DNA of 64,000 nucleotides from Seonamhaeicola aphaedonensis (GTDB lineage: Bacteria > Bacteroidota > Bacteroidia > Flavobacteriales > Flavobacteriaceae): NCBI RefSeq assembly GCF_003386195.1, contig NZ_QRDX01000002.1, positions 153,844-217,843 on the forward strand, written 5' to 3'. Shown here piece after piece: positions 1-7,040 of this stretch (its first letter is position 1; the number at the start of each line of letters is the position of its first letter). The notes under the pieces were generated by a model. It saw only the letters and a program-made list of their open reading frames with translations. It was not told where the DNA came from and ran no database searches. The translations under genes were made by a program, and so were the position numbers.

Positions 1-2
1 AT

Positions 3-694
3 CTCACAAATGATGACTGTAATGATAGTGTTGCTTCTATAAACCCAGGAGCTACAGATATTCCAGATAATGGCATAGATGAAGACTGCGATGGCGCTGA
101 TATAAAGACATGGTATTTAGATTCGGATAGTGATGGTTATGGCGACAATGCTAATTCAACCTTATCTAATACCCAACCTACGAATTACGTTTCAGACAAT
201 ACAGATTGTAATGATGCCAATGGGTCTATAAACCCTGGAGCTACAGAAATATGCAATGGTATAGATGATGATTGTGCTAATGGTGCTGATGATGGTTTAA
301 CCTTTATTACCTATTATATAGATATTGATGAGGATGGTTATGGGGATGAGAATGATTCAGGAACTAGTTTTTGTTCAGACCCAGGAACGGGTTATAGTCT
401 CACAAATGATGACTGTAATGATAGTGTTGCTTCTATAAACCCAGGAGCTACAGATATTCCAGATAATGGCATAGATGAAGACTGTGATGGCGCTGATATA
501 AAGACATGGTATTTAGATTCGGATAGTGATGGTTATGGCGACAATGCTAATTCAACCTTATCAAACACGCAACCGGCGAATTATGTTTCAGACAATACAG
601 ATTGTAATGATACCAATGGGTCTATAAACCCTGGAGCTACAGAAATATGCAATGGTATAGATGATGATTGTGATGGCGACATTGATGATGACGA
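3..694 (+). repeat. Two direct copies of a 396-bp period encoding MopE-like motifs
   Basis: The sequence from base 3 recurs from base 399 with only scattered substitutions for about 280-290 bases, which gives an in-frame period of 396 bp (132 codons). Each copy encodes two MopE-like motifs and one DSDSDGYGDN segment. The second copy ends at about base 690, where it diverges into IDDDDSSIVG. It is a recent in-frame duplication inside the gene. The first copy may continue left of the window. Confidence 0.85.
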
Positions 695-2825
695 TTCTAG
701 TATCGTTGGGCAAACCATTTGGTATGCGGATTTAGACGGTGATGGTTCTGGAGACCCTGATACAAGTATAACATCTTGTAATCAACCTGATAATTATGTT
801 GCAAATAGTAGCGACAACTGCCCAAACGATGTTAACAAGACTGAACCTGGTGACTGTGGTTGTGGTACATCAGATATGGACGCTGATGGTGACGGCACCC
901 CAGATTGTAATGATTTATGCCCAGGTTTTAATGATGCAGAAGATAATGATGGCGATGGAATACCTAATGGTTGTGATGATTGTGTTGGTGATCCAACAGA
1001 TAGTGATGGGGATGGGGTTGCAGATGCTTGTGATATTTGTTCTGGTTTTAATGATAATGAAGATAGTGATAATGATGGTGTTCCTGATGGCTGTGATATT
1101 TGTCCGGGAGAAGTGGATACTGATTCCGATGGTGATGGTATTTTAGATTGTAACGACAACTGTCCGAACGATGTCAACAAGACCGAACCTGGGGATTGTG
1201 GTTGTGGAGTAGCAGACACAGATTCCGATGGCGATGGTGTATCAGATTGTAATGACAACTGTCCGAACGATGTCAACAAGACTGAACCTGGGGATTGTGG
1301 TTGTGGAGTGTCCGATATAGATTCCGATGGGGATGGTGTATCAGATTGTAATGACAACTGTCCGAACGATGTCAACAAGACTGAACCTGGGGATTGTGGT
1401 TGTGGTGTGTCCGATATAGATTCCGATGGCGATGGTGTATCAGATTGTAATGACAACTGTCCGAACGATGTCAACAAGACTGAACCTGGGGATTGTGGTT
1501 GTGGAGTGTCCGATATAGATTCCGATGGCGATGGTGTATCAGATTGTAATGACAACTGTCCGAACGATGTTAACAAGACTGAACCTGGGGATTGTGGTTG
1601 TGGAGTGTCCGATATAGATTCCGATGGGGATGGTGTATCAGATTGTAATGACAACTGTCCGAACGATGTCAACAAGACTGAACCTGGGGATTGTGGTTGT
1701 GGTGTGTCCGATATAGATTCCGATGGGGATGGTGTATCAGATTGTAATGACAACTGTCCGAACGATGTTAACAAGACTGAACCTGGGGATTGTGGTTGTG
1801 GAGTGTCCGATATAGATTCCGATGGCGATGGTGTATCAGATTGTAATGACAACTGTCCAAACGATGTCAACAAGACCGAACCTGGGGATTGTGGTTGTGG
1901 AGTGTCCGATATAGATTCCGATGGCGATGGTGTATCAGATTGTAATGACAACTGTCCAAACGATGTCAACAAGACCGAACCTGGGGATTGTGGTTGTGGA
2001 GTGTCCGATATAGATTCCGATGGCGATGGTGTATCAGATTGTAATGACAACTGTCCAAACGATGTCAACAAGACTGAACCTGGGGATTGTGGTTGTGGAG
2101 TAGCAGACACAGATTCCGATGGCGATGGTGTATCAGATTGTAATGACAACTGTCCGAACGATGTCAACAAGACCGAACCTGGGGATTGTGGTTGTGGAGT
2201 AGCAGACACAGATTCCGATGGCGATGGTGTATCAGATTGTAATGACAATTGTCCGAACGATGTTAACAAGACCGAACCTGGGGATTGTGGTTGTGGTGTG
2301 TCCGATATAGATTCCGATGGGGATGGTGTATCAGATTGTAATGACAACTGTCCGAATGATGTGAATGATGACAGCGACGGTGATGGCGTCTGCGATTCTG
2401 AAGATACATGTTCAGGGTTTGACGATACAGCTGATGTCGATTCCGATGGTATTCCCGATGGTTGTGATAATTGTCCTAATCACCCTAATGTGGATCAAGC
2501 AGATTCCAATGGAAATGGTGTAGGGAATGCATGTGAGGGGCTGACTACTGAAAAAGTAGATGAATTAGATAATATAAAGATTTATCCTAACCCATTCAGT
2601 CATCAGGTAATTATTGATTTAGATTCAAAGTATAGTACTCAGAATTTAAACATAAAAATATTTGATATCAATGGTAGAATGGTTCATAATCATGATGTAG
2701 TTTCAGATAGAAAAGGACAAATTCTAATTAAAAATCTTCAAAATTTAGATGAAGCTGTATACTTTATCAAAATCTCATTAAATGCTTCTGAAGTATATAC
2801 TATTAAAAAAATAATTAAGCACTAA
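3..2825 (+). CDS. Large secreted Ca-binding-type repeat protein with T9SS sorting domain (5' end outside window)
   Basis: The reading frame is open from base 3, so the gene starts before the window. In order it holds four MopE-like metal-binding motifs (DCND...INPGATEICNGIDDDCDG type) in about residues 1-230 of the visible part. Then come aspartate-rich thrombospondin type 3 repeats (DSDGDGVSDCNDNCPND), twelve of them in a near-perfect 33-residue tandem array. The last 80 residues form a type IX secretion C-terminal sorting domain (IYPNPFS, then NLNIKIFDINGR, ending IKKIIKH). Such proteins are exported to the cell surface or medium and bind calcium through the Asp-rich loops, often in adhesion or gliding. 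Each 33-residue unit also has a CGCG cysteine pair. No catalytic domain is visible, so one may lie upstream of the window. Family assignment is firm; the role is inferred. Confidence 0.93.
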   Translation, partial: LTNDDCNDSVASINPGATDIPDNGIDEDCDGADIKTWYLDSDSDGYGDNANSTLSNTQPTNYVSDNTDCNDANGSINPGATEICNGIDDDCANGADDGLTFITYYIDIDEDGYGDENDSGTSFCSDPGTGYSLTNDDCNDSVASINPGATDIPDNGIDEDCDGADIKTWYLDSDSDGYGDNANSTLSNTQPANYVSDNTDCNDTNGSINPGATEICNGIDDDCDGDIDDDDSSIVGQTIWYADLDGDGSGDPDTSITSCNQPDNYVANSSDNCPNDVNKTEPGDCGCGTSDMDADGDGTPDCNDLCPGFNDAEDNDGDGIPNGCDDCVGDPTDSDGDGVADACDICSGFNDNEDSDNDGVPDGCDICPGEVDTDSDGDGILDCNDNCPNDVNKTEPGDCGCGVADTDSDGDGVSDCNDNCPNDVNKTEPGDCGCGVSDIDSDGDGVSDCNDNCPNDVNKTEPGDCGCGVSDIDSDGDGVSDCNDNCPNDVNKTEPGDCGCGVSDIDSDGDGVSDCNDNCPNDVNKTEPGDCGCGVSDIDSDGDGVSDCNDNCPNDVNKTEPGDCGCGVSDIDSDGDGVSDCNDNCPNDVNKTEPGDCGCGVSDIDSDGDGVSDCNDNCPNDVNKTEPGDCGCGVSDIDSDGDGVSDCNDNCPNDVNKTEPGDCGCGVSDIDSDGDGVSDCNDNCPNDVNKTEPGDCGCGVADTDSDGDGVSDCNDNCPNDVNKTEPGDCGCGVADTDSDGDGVSDCNDNCPNDVNKTEPGDCGCGVSDIDSDGDGVSDCNDNCPNDVNDDSDGDGVCDSEDTCSGFDDTADVDSDGIPDGCDNCPNHPNVDQADSNGNGVGNACEGLTTEKVDELDNIKIYPNPFSHQVIIDLDSKYSTQNLNIKIFDINGRMVHNHDVVSDRKGQILIKNLQNLDEAVYFIKISLNASEVYTIKKIIKH
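1122..2366 (+). repeat. 99-bp tandem array, 12 full units plus a partial 13th
   Basis: Units start at 1122 and follow every 99 bp to 2309, with a partial unit to 2366. Each encodes a 33-residue thrombospondin type 3 unit beginning DSDGDG. Units differ at a few sites (GGCGAT or GGGGAT, GTCAAC or GTTAAC, VSDI or VADT), and the variants are shared by scattered units. That pattern fits unequal exchange or gene conversion. An isolated related unit lies near 820-870. Copy number is likely to vary among strains and may be misjudged in short-read assemblies. Confidence 0.95.
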
Positions 2826-2879
2826 TTATTTAAGATATAGATAGGTTACAATAGTGTGGAAACTTAATACTTTAATGAT

Positions 2880-3734
2880 CTAAAGTTTGTAAACAAGTTG
2901 GTCATAATCAACAATTTCAGGAATGATATTAAGGTTTAAAAGTTCTTTTTGAACCTTTAGAATAGTGTCTTCATCAATTATATCTTGCGACCACTCGGTT
3001 AAACTTAACCATTCTTGAACATCTTCTAATTGTTGCTCATATCTATTAGCAATGGTTTTATCAATACTTGGGATATGTTTAAAGTCAATGGTGGTATTAT
3101 TAATAATGTTGAGAATAGTTCTTAAAGTTTCTTTTTCGTTTTCAATAAAATCTTCTCTAACCGCAATAACAAAACATGGCCAAGGTGATGGGCAATTGCC
3201 AATACTTCTGAAAGTTCCATCATCTACCAAGGGTTTTGTAGTAAACTTTTCCCAAAGAAAATAATCAGCAATGCCTTTTGTTAAACCTGCAACAGCCCCT
3301 TCTAGATTTTTAATTACTTCAAAATCTAAATCTTTTTCTAAATTCCAGTTATTGTTTTCAGCGTTTATATAGGCCATTAAATGAGAGCCCGAACCATATC
3401 TACTAATAGCTGCTTTGGTGCCTTTTATATCTTCAATGGTATTATAATTAGAATTTGCAGCCACGTGAATACCCCAAATAAGTGGCGATTGCACAAAGGT
3501 TTGTACAATCTTACTTGGGTTTCCAGCAATAATATCTTTTATAATGCCTTCAGTAAGTATTACAGCAATATCTATATCCTTATTTCTTAACGCCTTGCAC
3601 ATGGCTCCTGTACCACCATAATAATCGTGCCACCTCAAATCAATGTCCTTATCTTTATACTCCCCATTTTTTAGAGTTAGATACCATGCTAAATTAAAAT
3701 GCTCGGGAACGCCACCGATGTTTACTTGCTTCAT
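2880..3734 (-). CDS. Cytosolic substrate-binding-protein-fold protein (NMT1/SsuA-like)
   Basis: A 284-residue protein with the pattern of type 2 periplasmic binding proteins of the NMT1/TauA kind: VNIGGVPEHFN at the start, DIDIAVILTEG near residue 60, WGIHVAANSNYNTIEDIKGTKAAISRYGSGSH around 90-120, and PWPCFVIAVRED near 190. It has no signal peptide or lipobox, and no ABC permease or ATPase gene lies nearby, so import is unlikely. The ATG at 3734 overlaps the stop of the phosphorylase gene (TGATG), which favours it over the upstream TTG at 3737 and shows translational coupling. The fold without export resembles cytosolic enzymes such as MqnA/MqnD or orphan intracellular binding proteins. With a nucleoside phosphorylase next to it, a nucleobase, thiamine-precursor or futalosine-like substrate is possible but unproven. 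Confidence 0.8.
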   Translation of the reverse strand: MKQVNIGGVPEHFNLAWYLTLKNGEYKDKDIDLRWHDYYGGTGAMCKALRNKDIDIAVILTEGIIKDIIAGNPSKIVQTFVQSPLIWGIHVAANSNYNTIEDIKGTKAAISRYGSGSHLMAYINAENNNWNLEKDLDFEVIKNLEGAVAGLTKGIADYFLWEKFTTKPLVDDGTFRSIGNCPSPWPCFVIAVREDFIENEKETLRTILNIINNTTIDFKHIPSIDKTIANRYEQQLEDVQEWLSLTEWSQDIIDEDTILKVQKELLNLNIIPEIVDYDQLVYKL

Positions 3735-4609
3735 CAATCTATTTCTACAATTTTATTTAATGTATAAGTGATAAGATCTTCAATGGTTTTTGAAGGATTT
3801 CTACTAAAATTACCGGTAGCTCTATTGGCTATTATAGCATTAAGAGATACAGCATGATGTCCTAAAAGTTTAGCTAAGCCATAAATAGCAGATGTTTCCA
3901 TTTCTATATTGGTAACCCGAAGACCATGATAATTAAAGTGATTCATTTTATGGTTTAAATCAGGGTTTTTAATGGGTAATCTTAAAATACGCCCCTGTGG
4001 ACCATAAAATCCTGCCGCGGTGGCTGTCATACCTTTAAAAGTTTTATTGCTTTCTAGTTTTTTTTCTAACCACAGGCTATTTTTAACCACAATAGGCGAT
4101 GCTTTGTCTTTGCTCCAATGAGTTTGCTGAATAAATGCTTGTTCAATTTCAGGGGTTTTAATAGCGTCTATTTGATAGAAGTGTAGCATACCATTCAAAT
4201 CCAATCCGTACTCACTTAACACAAAAGAATCTACTGGAATATCTTTTTGAAGTGATCCAGAGGTTCCAACTCTAATAATATTGAGGCTTTGAAGAGTTTC
4301 TTTTGGTTTTCTGGTTTCTAAATCAATATTAACAAGCGCATCTAATTCATTTAAAACAATATCAATATTATCAGGGCCTATTCCTGTTGAAAGCACCGAT
4401 ATACGTTTACCTTTATAAAAACCAGTATGTGTTCTAAACTCACGTTTATGAATCTTAAACTCAATGGAATCAAAATGTTTGGAGATTTTTTCAACCCTAT
4501 CTTGATCACCAACTAAAATAATGGTATTGGCTATATGCTCAGGCTTTAAGCTTAGATGATAAAGACTACCATCAGGATTCAAAATCAATTCAGATTCTTT
4601 AATGGGCAT
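3734..4609 (-). CDS. Nucleoside phosphorylase (uridine phosphorylase-like)
   Basis: A 291-residue member of the PNP/UDP family, which cleaves nucleosides with phosphate to base and ribose-1-phosphate. Visible features are the N-terminal GDQDRVEKIS phosphate-binding segment, STGIGPDNIDIVLNEL near residue 80, the IIRVGTSGSLQ segment near 110, and NIEMETSAIYGLAKLLGHHA near 240, where MET is the ribose-binding motif. It lies in a tight operon: the ATG overlaps the end of the DUF1835 gene by 11 bp, and its stop overlaps the next start. The protein is longer than E. coli Udp (about 253 residues), mainly through an N-terminal extension. Substrate preference cannot be read from sequence. Confidence 0.88.
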   Translation of the reverse strand: MPIKESELILNPDGSLYHLSLKPEHIANTIILVGDQDRVEKISKHFDSIEFKIHKREFRTHTGFYKGKRISVLSTGIGPDNIDIVLNELDALVNIDLETRKPKETLQSLNIIRVGTSGSLQKDIPVDSFVLSEYGLDLNGMLHFYQIDAIKTPEIEQAFIQQTHWSKDKASPIVVKNSLWLEKKLESNKTFKGMTATAAGFYGPQGRILRLPIKNPDLNHKMNHFNYHGLRVTNIEMETSAIYGLAKLLGHHAVSLNAIIANRATGNFSRNPSKTIEDLITYTLNKIVEID

Positions 4610-5540
4610 TTATGACTGTTTTAACGAGCTTATTTTCTTGTTTGTTAAATTGAAAGTCTAGCTTTCTAACACCACCAAAAAATGATTGGTCATTTATTTC
4701 AGTAGAGAAATTATGTTGACCTAATAAAGCTTCGTGTCCTTTTCTGTTTAACTTGATGCCTTTCTTGTCTTCAGTATAAAATATGGCCAGTTGTTTAATA
4801 ATTCTGTTTAATTGCAAGTCTCCAAAACCATAAAATCCTTGATAGTTGAGAGCATAGCCTAAAAGGTGGTGTTGAGATTTTATAGTATTCCTGTCAATAA
4901 TTTCTAGTATGTTTTTTTCTAAGGTACTCAAGCCACTTTTGCTGTTTGGAAAGCGCTTTAAATGGGCTTTCAAACAATTACTCATATAGTCAAAAGATGA
5001 ACTTTTAACTATATAAGGTTTAAACAAGTTATGGTCTTTACCGTTATAAATTTGCCATAGTGTCTTTGCTAATTCTATGTCTTCATTATTGAGTTTAATT
5101 CTGTGGGTGTAATGAACAGCGAGTTCCTCGGTGCTAAGCTCTGTAAGTCCTTTAAGGTTTTTACTGCTGCTAACCCTCCCACTACAAACCAGAAAAAGAG
5201 GTAGTTTGATTCTCTTCTGTTGAATAAGACTAATAACAGCAATAAGATTGATATGACAAAACAAATCGTATTCAAACCAAAGCACAATTTCAGAATAACC
5301 ATCGACATTATCTAGTTTACTTATTTCTGATTTAAACGCTTCAATGTCAAGTTCAATATTATAAGATGCGCTAAAAAAATGGGCTCTAGTTTTTAAAAAA
5401 TCATCAGATAATAAATCCACATGTGTTGGTCCTTCACACAGCATTTCATGCCAAGTAATGATATCTCCACTATAACCAGTATCATTAAGATAATTAGTTA
5501 ATGCAGAGCCATTAGTGATATGTAATTGGTTTTTTTTCAA
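4599..5540 (-). CDS. DUF1835 domain protein
   Basis: A 313-residue protein. It opens with LHITNGSALTNYL, then DIITWHEMLCEGPTHVD near residue 30, and EIVLWFEYDLFCHINL near 85, which is the DUF1835 pattern. The C-terminal 150 residues are helical and rich in lysine, with no recognised motif. The start is a TTG at 5540: the conserved domain begins at once and the next in-frame ATG is 32 codons later, inside the domain. The TTG lies 2 bases after the stop of the SUI1-type gene, so the genes are coupled. Biochemical function of the family is not known to me. Its position between a translation factor and a nucleoside phosphorylase gives no clear clue. Confidence 0.82.
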   Translation of the reverse strand: MKKNQLHITNGSALTNYLNDTGYSGDIITWHEMLCEGPTHVDLLSDDFLKTRAHFFSASYNIELDIEAFKSEISKLDNVDGYSEIVLWFEYDLFCHINLIAVISLIQQKRIKLPLFLVCSGRVSSSKNLKGLTELSTEELAVHYTHRIKLNNEDIELAKTLWQIYNGKDHNLFKPYIVKSSSFDYMSNCLKAHLKRFPNSKSGLSTLEKNILEIIDRNTIKSQHHLLGYALNYQGFYGFGDLQLNRIIKQLAIFYTEDKKGIKLNRKGHEALLGQHNFSTEINDQSFFGGVRKLDFQFNKQENKLVKTVINAH

Positions 5541-5542
5541 GA

Positions 5543-5875
5543 TTAACCTCCTACACGTTTTACATTAAAACCTTTGCTTATAAGGATATTCATTATTTTA
5601 TCTCTATAATCGCCTTGAATAATGATTTTGTCACCTTTAAAAGTACCACCCACACTTAGTTTAGTCTTTAATTCTTTGGCAAGTTGTTTAAAGTCCTCTG
5701 CGGCCCCAGTATAACCTTCTAAAATAGTGATTGGCTTCCCTTTTCTTTTTTCATACTTACAAATTATGGGCTCGTCTTGAATCCATAAGCCATTACTATT
5801 ATCTTTATTGTCTTCTGAAAGATTTTCAGAAACATGATCTGGAAATAGGTTTTTAAGTTGATCTTGTAAATCCAT
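5543..5875 (-). CDS. SUI1/eIF1-like translation factor (YciH family)
   Basis: A 110-residue protein with the SUI1 domain in its C-terminal 75 residues: basic KYEKRKGKPITILEGYTG, then KQLAKELKTKLSVGGTFKGDKIIIQGD, ending KGFNVKRVGG. Bacterial YciH binds the small ribosomal subunit and affects initiation fidelity. The N-terminal 35 residues are acidic and low in conservation. It is the first gene of a four-gene minus-strand operon. The 80 bp upstream contain a heptad repeat array rather than an obvious promoter. Confidence 0.88.
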   Translation of the reverse strand: MDLQDQLKNLFPDHVSENLSEDNKDNSNGLWIQDEPIICKYEKRKGKPITILEGYTGAAEDFKQLAKELKTKLSVGGTFKGDKIIIQGDYRDKIMNILISKGFNVKRVGG

Positions 5876-5882
5876 TTGTTTT

Positions 5883-5943
5883 AGTATTCAGTTGCTAGTT
5901 ATTAGTAAGCAGTACTCAGTTGGTGTCTTACTGAATACTGAAG
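5883..5943. repeat. Heptad AGTNNNN repeat with inverted tail
   Basis: Six successive units of AGTNNNN occupy 5883-5924 (AGTATTC, AGTTGCT, AGTTATT, AGTAAGC, AGTACTC, AGTTGGT). They are followed by two units in inverted orientation (NNNNACT) to about 5939. The ends form a 10-bp inverted repeat (5883-5892 with 5930-5939). The array fills the gap between the yciH-like start and the oxygenase stop. The (AAACACT)7 array at 44478-44533 has the same heptad register on the opposite strand. Confidence 0.7.
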
Positions 5944-5955
5944 ACCATATATTGT

Positions 5956-6906
5956 CTAATTCTTTATCAGCCCAAGTTCAATTAATCTTTCGTTTAAAAA
6001 TGCTCCAGCTGTTATATCTTCAAATTGTTTGGGATTATTTTCATCCACGCAACTCTCAAGTACATTTAATTTCATATCACTAATGGGATGCATAAAGAAA
6101 GGAATAGAGTAACGCGATGTCCTCCAAAGCTCCTTTGGAGGGTTCACTACTCGGTGAATGGTAGATTTTAGTTTATTGTTAGAGTGTCTAGATAGCATAT
6201 CTCCAACATTTATCATTAATTCATCGGGTTGGGCAATAGCATCAATCCAATCGCCTTTGTGGTTTTGAACCTGTAGCCCTTTACCTTGGGCACCCATTAA
6301 AAGCGTAATTAAATTAATATCGCCATGAGCTGCAGCTCTAACTGCTTCTTTGGGCTCTACTGTAATTGGTGGATAATGAATGGGTCTTAAAATAGAATTT
6401 CCATTGTGGATATACTTGTCAAAATAAGTTTCTTCTAAACCTAGATGAAGCGCTAAGGCTCGTAATACATATTTCGCCGTTTTCTCAAGCATTCTATAAG
6501 CTTCTTTTCCAACTTTGTTAAATTCTGGTAGTTCTTCAACAATCACATTATCTGGGTATTCGGCTTTTAGCTTATCGTTATTTTCAACATATTGTCCAAA
6601 ATGCCAAAACTCTTTTAAATCCCCTTCTTTCTTGCCTTTAGCACTTTCCTTTCCAAAAGAAACATAACCTCTTTGTCCCCCAATTCCCGGAATTTCGTAT
6701 TTCTGCTTCGTTTCAACAGGTAAGCTAAAAAAGTTTTTAACTTCGGTATATAATTTTTTAACTAAAGCATCGTCTAAAAAATGACCTTTTAAAGCCACAA
6801 AACCAATCTCCTCGTAAGCCTTTCCTATAGCATCTACAAAGTTTTGTTTTCTAGAAGGATCATCAGAGAGAAAATCTTTTAAATTAACACTAGGGATACT
6901 ATCCAT
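5956..6906 (-). CDS. 2-oxoglutarate/Fe(II)-dependent oxygenase, isopenicillin N synthase family
   Basis: A 316-residue enzyme with the DIOX_N region at residues 1-115 (IPSVNLKDF, then AIGKAYEEIGFVALKGH) and the double-stranded beta-helix core at 170-290. The iron triad is visible as H194, D196 (AAHGDIN) and H251 (STIHRVV). The 2-oxoglutarate-binding R265 and S267 occur in RYS. It therefore has all catalytic residues and should couple oxidation of an unknown small molecule to decarboxylation of 2-oxoglutarate. It is monocistronic between the operon below and a divergent dehydrogenase gene. A -7 element TATTTTTG lies at 6936-6943 on the minus strand. Confidence 0.92.
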   Translation of the reverse strand: MDSIPSVNLKDFLSDDPSRKQNFVDAIGKAYEEIGFVALKGHFLDDALVKKLYTEVKNFFSLPVETKQKYEIPGIGGQRGYVSFGKESAKGKKEGDLKEFWHFGQYVENNDKLKAEYPDNVIVEELPEFNKVGKEAYRMLEKTAKYVLRALALHLGLEETYFDKYIHNGNSILRPIHYPPITVEPKEAVRAAAHGDINLITLLMGAQGKGLQVQNHKGDWIDAIAQPDELMINVGDMLSRHSNNKLKSTIHRVVNPPKELWRTSRYSIPFFMHPISDMKLNVLESCVDENNPKQFEDITAGAFLNERLIELGLIKN

Positions 6907-6935
6907 AAGATTATTTGTTTTTGAAAGTAGTATTA

Positions 6936-6943
6936 CAAAAATA
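6936..6943 (-). promoter_or_regulatory. -7 promoter element for the 2OG oxygenase gene
   Basis: TATTTTTG on the minus strand matches the Bacteroidota TAnnTTTG element and lies 29 bases before the ATG at 6906. No good TTG -33 element at the usual distance is evident. Confidence 0.5.
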
Positions 6944-7013
6944 CAAAAACAATGTTAAGTTTAATTCTAGTTTTTCTGGTTATCCGATGTGTTTTAGAAC
7001 GAAAAAAATACTG

Positions 7014-7021
7014 TACTTTTG
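7014..7021 (+). promoter_or_regulatory. -7 promoter element for the E1 dehydrogenase gene
   Basis: TACTTTTG matches TAnnTTTG and lies 19 bases before the ATG at 7041, a typical short leader. Confidence 0.55.
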
Positions 7022-7040
7022 ATTTGATTACTTTCATTTT

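Noticed and set aside
794-2347. 517-codon antisense ORF with a Ser/Pro-rich repeat (SLQSDTPSPSES)
   Set aside because: It is the reverse complement of the in-frame 99-bp array. Since 99 is divisible by 3 and the first copies lack stops in that frame, the open frame follows automatically from repetition. The plus-strand protein has a type IX sorting domain and Asp-rich motifs.
1122-2366. CRISPR-like regular repeat spacing
   Set aside because: The 99-bp units are contiguous, coding and lack unique spacers.
5075-5308. Hydrophobic 77-codon ORF within the DUF1835 gene
   Set aside because: It is a shifted-frame shadow of a well-supported gene with a conserved domain and operon context.
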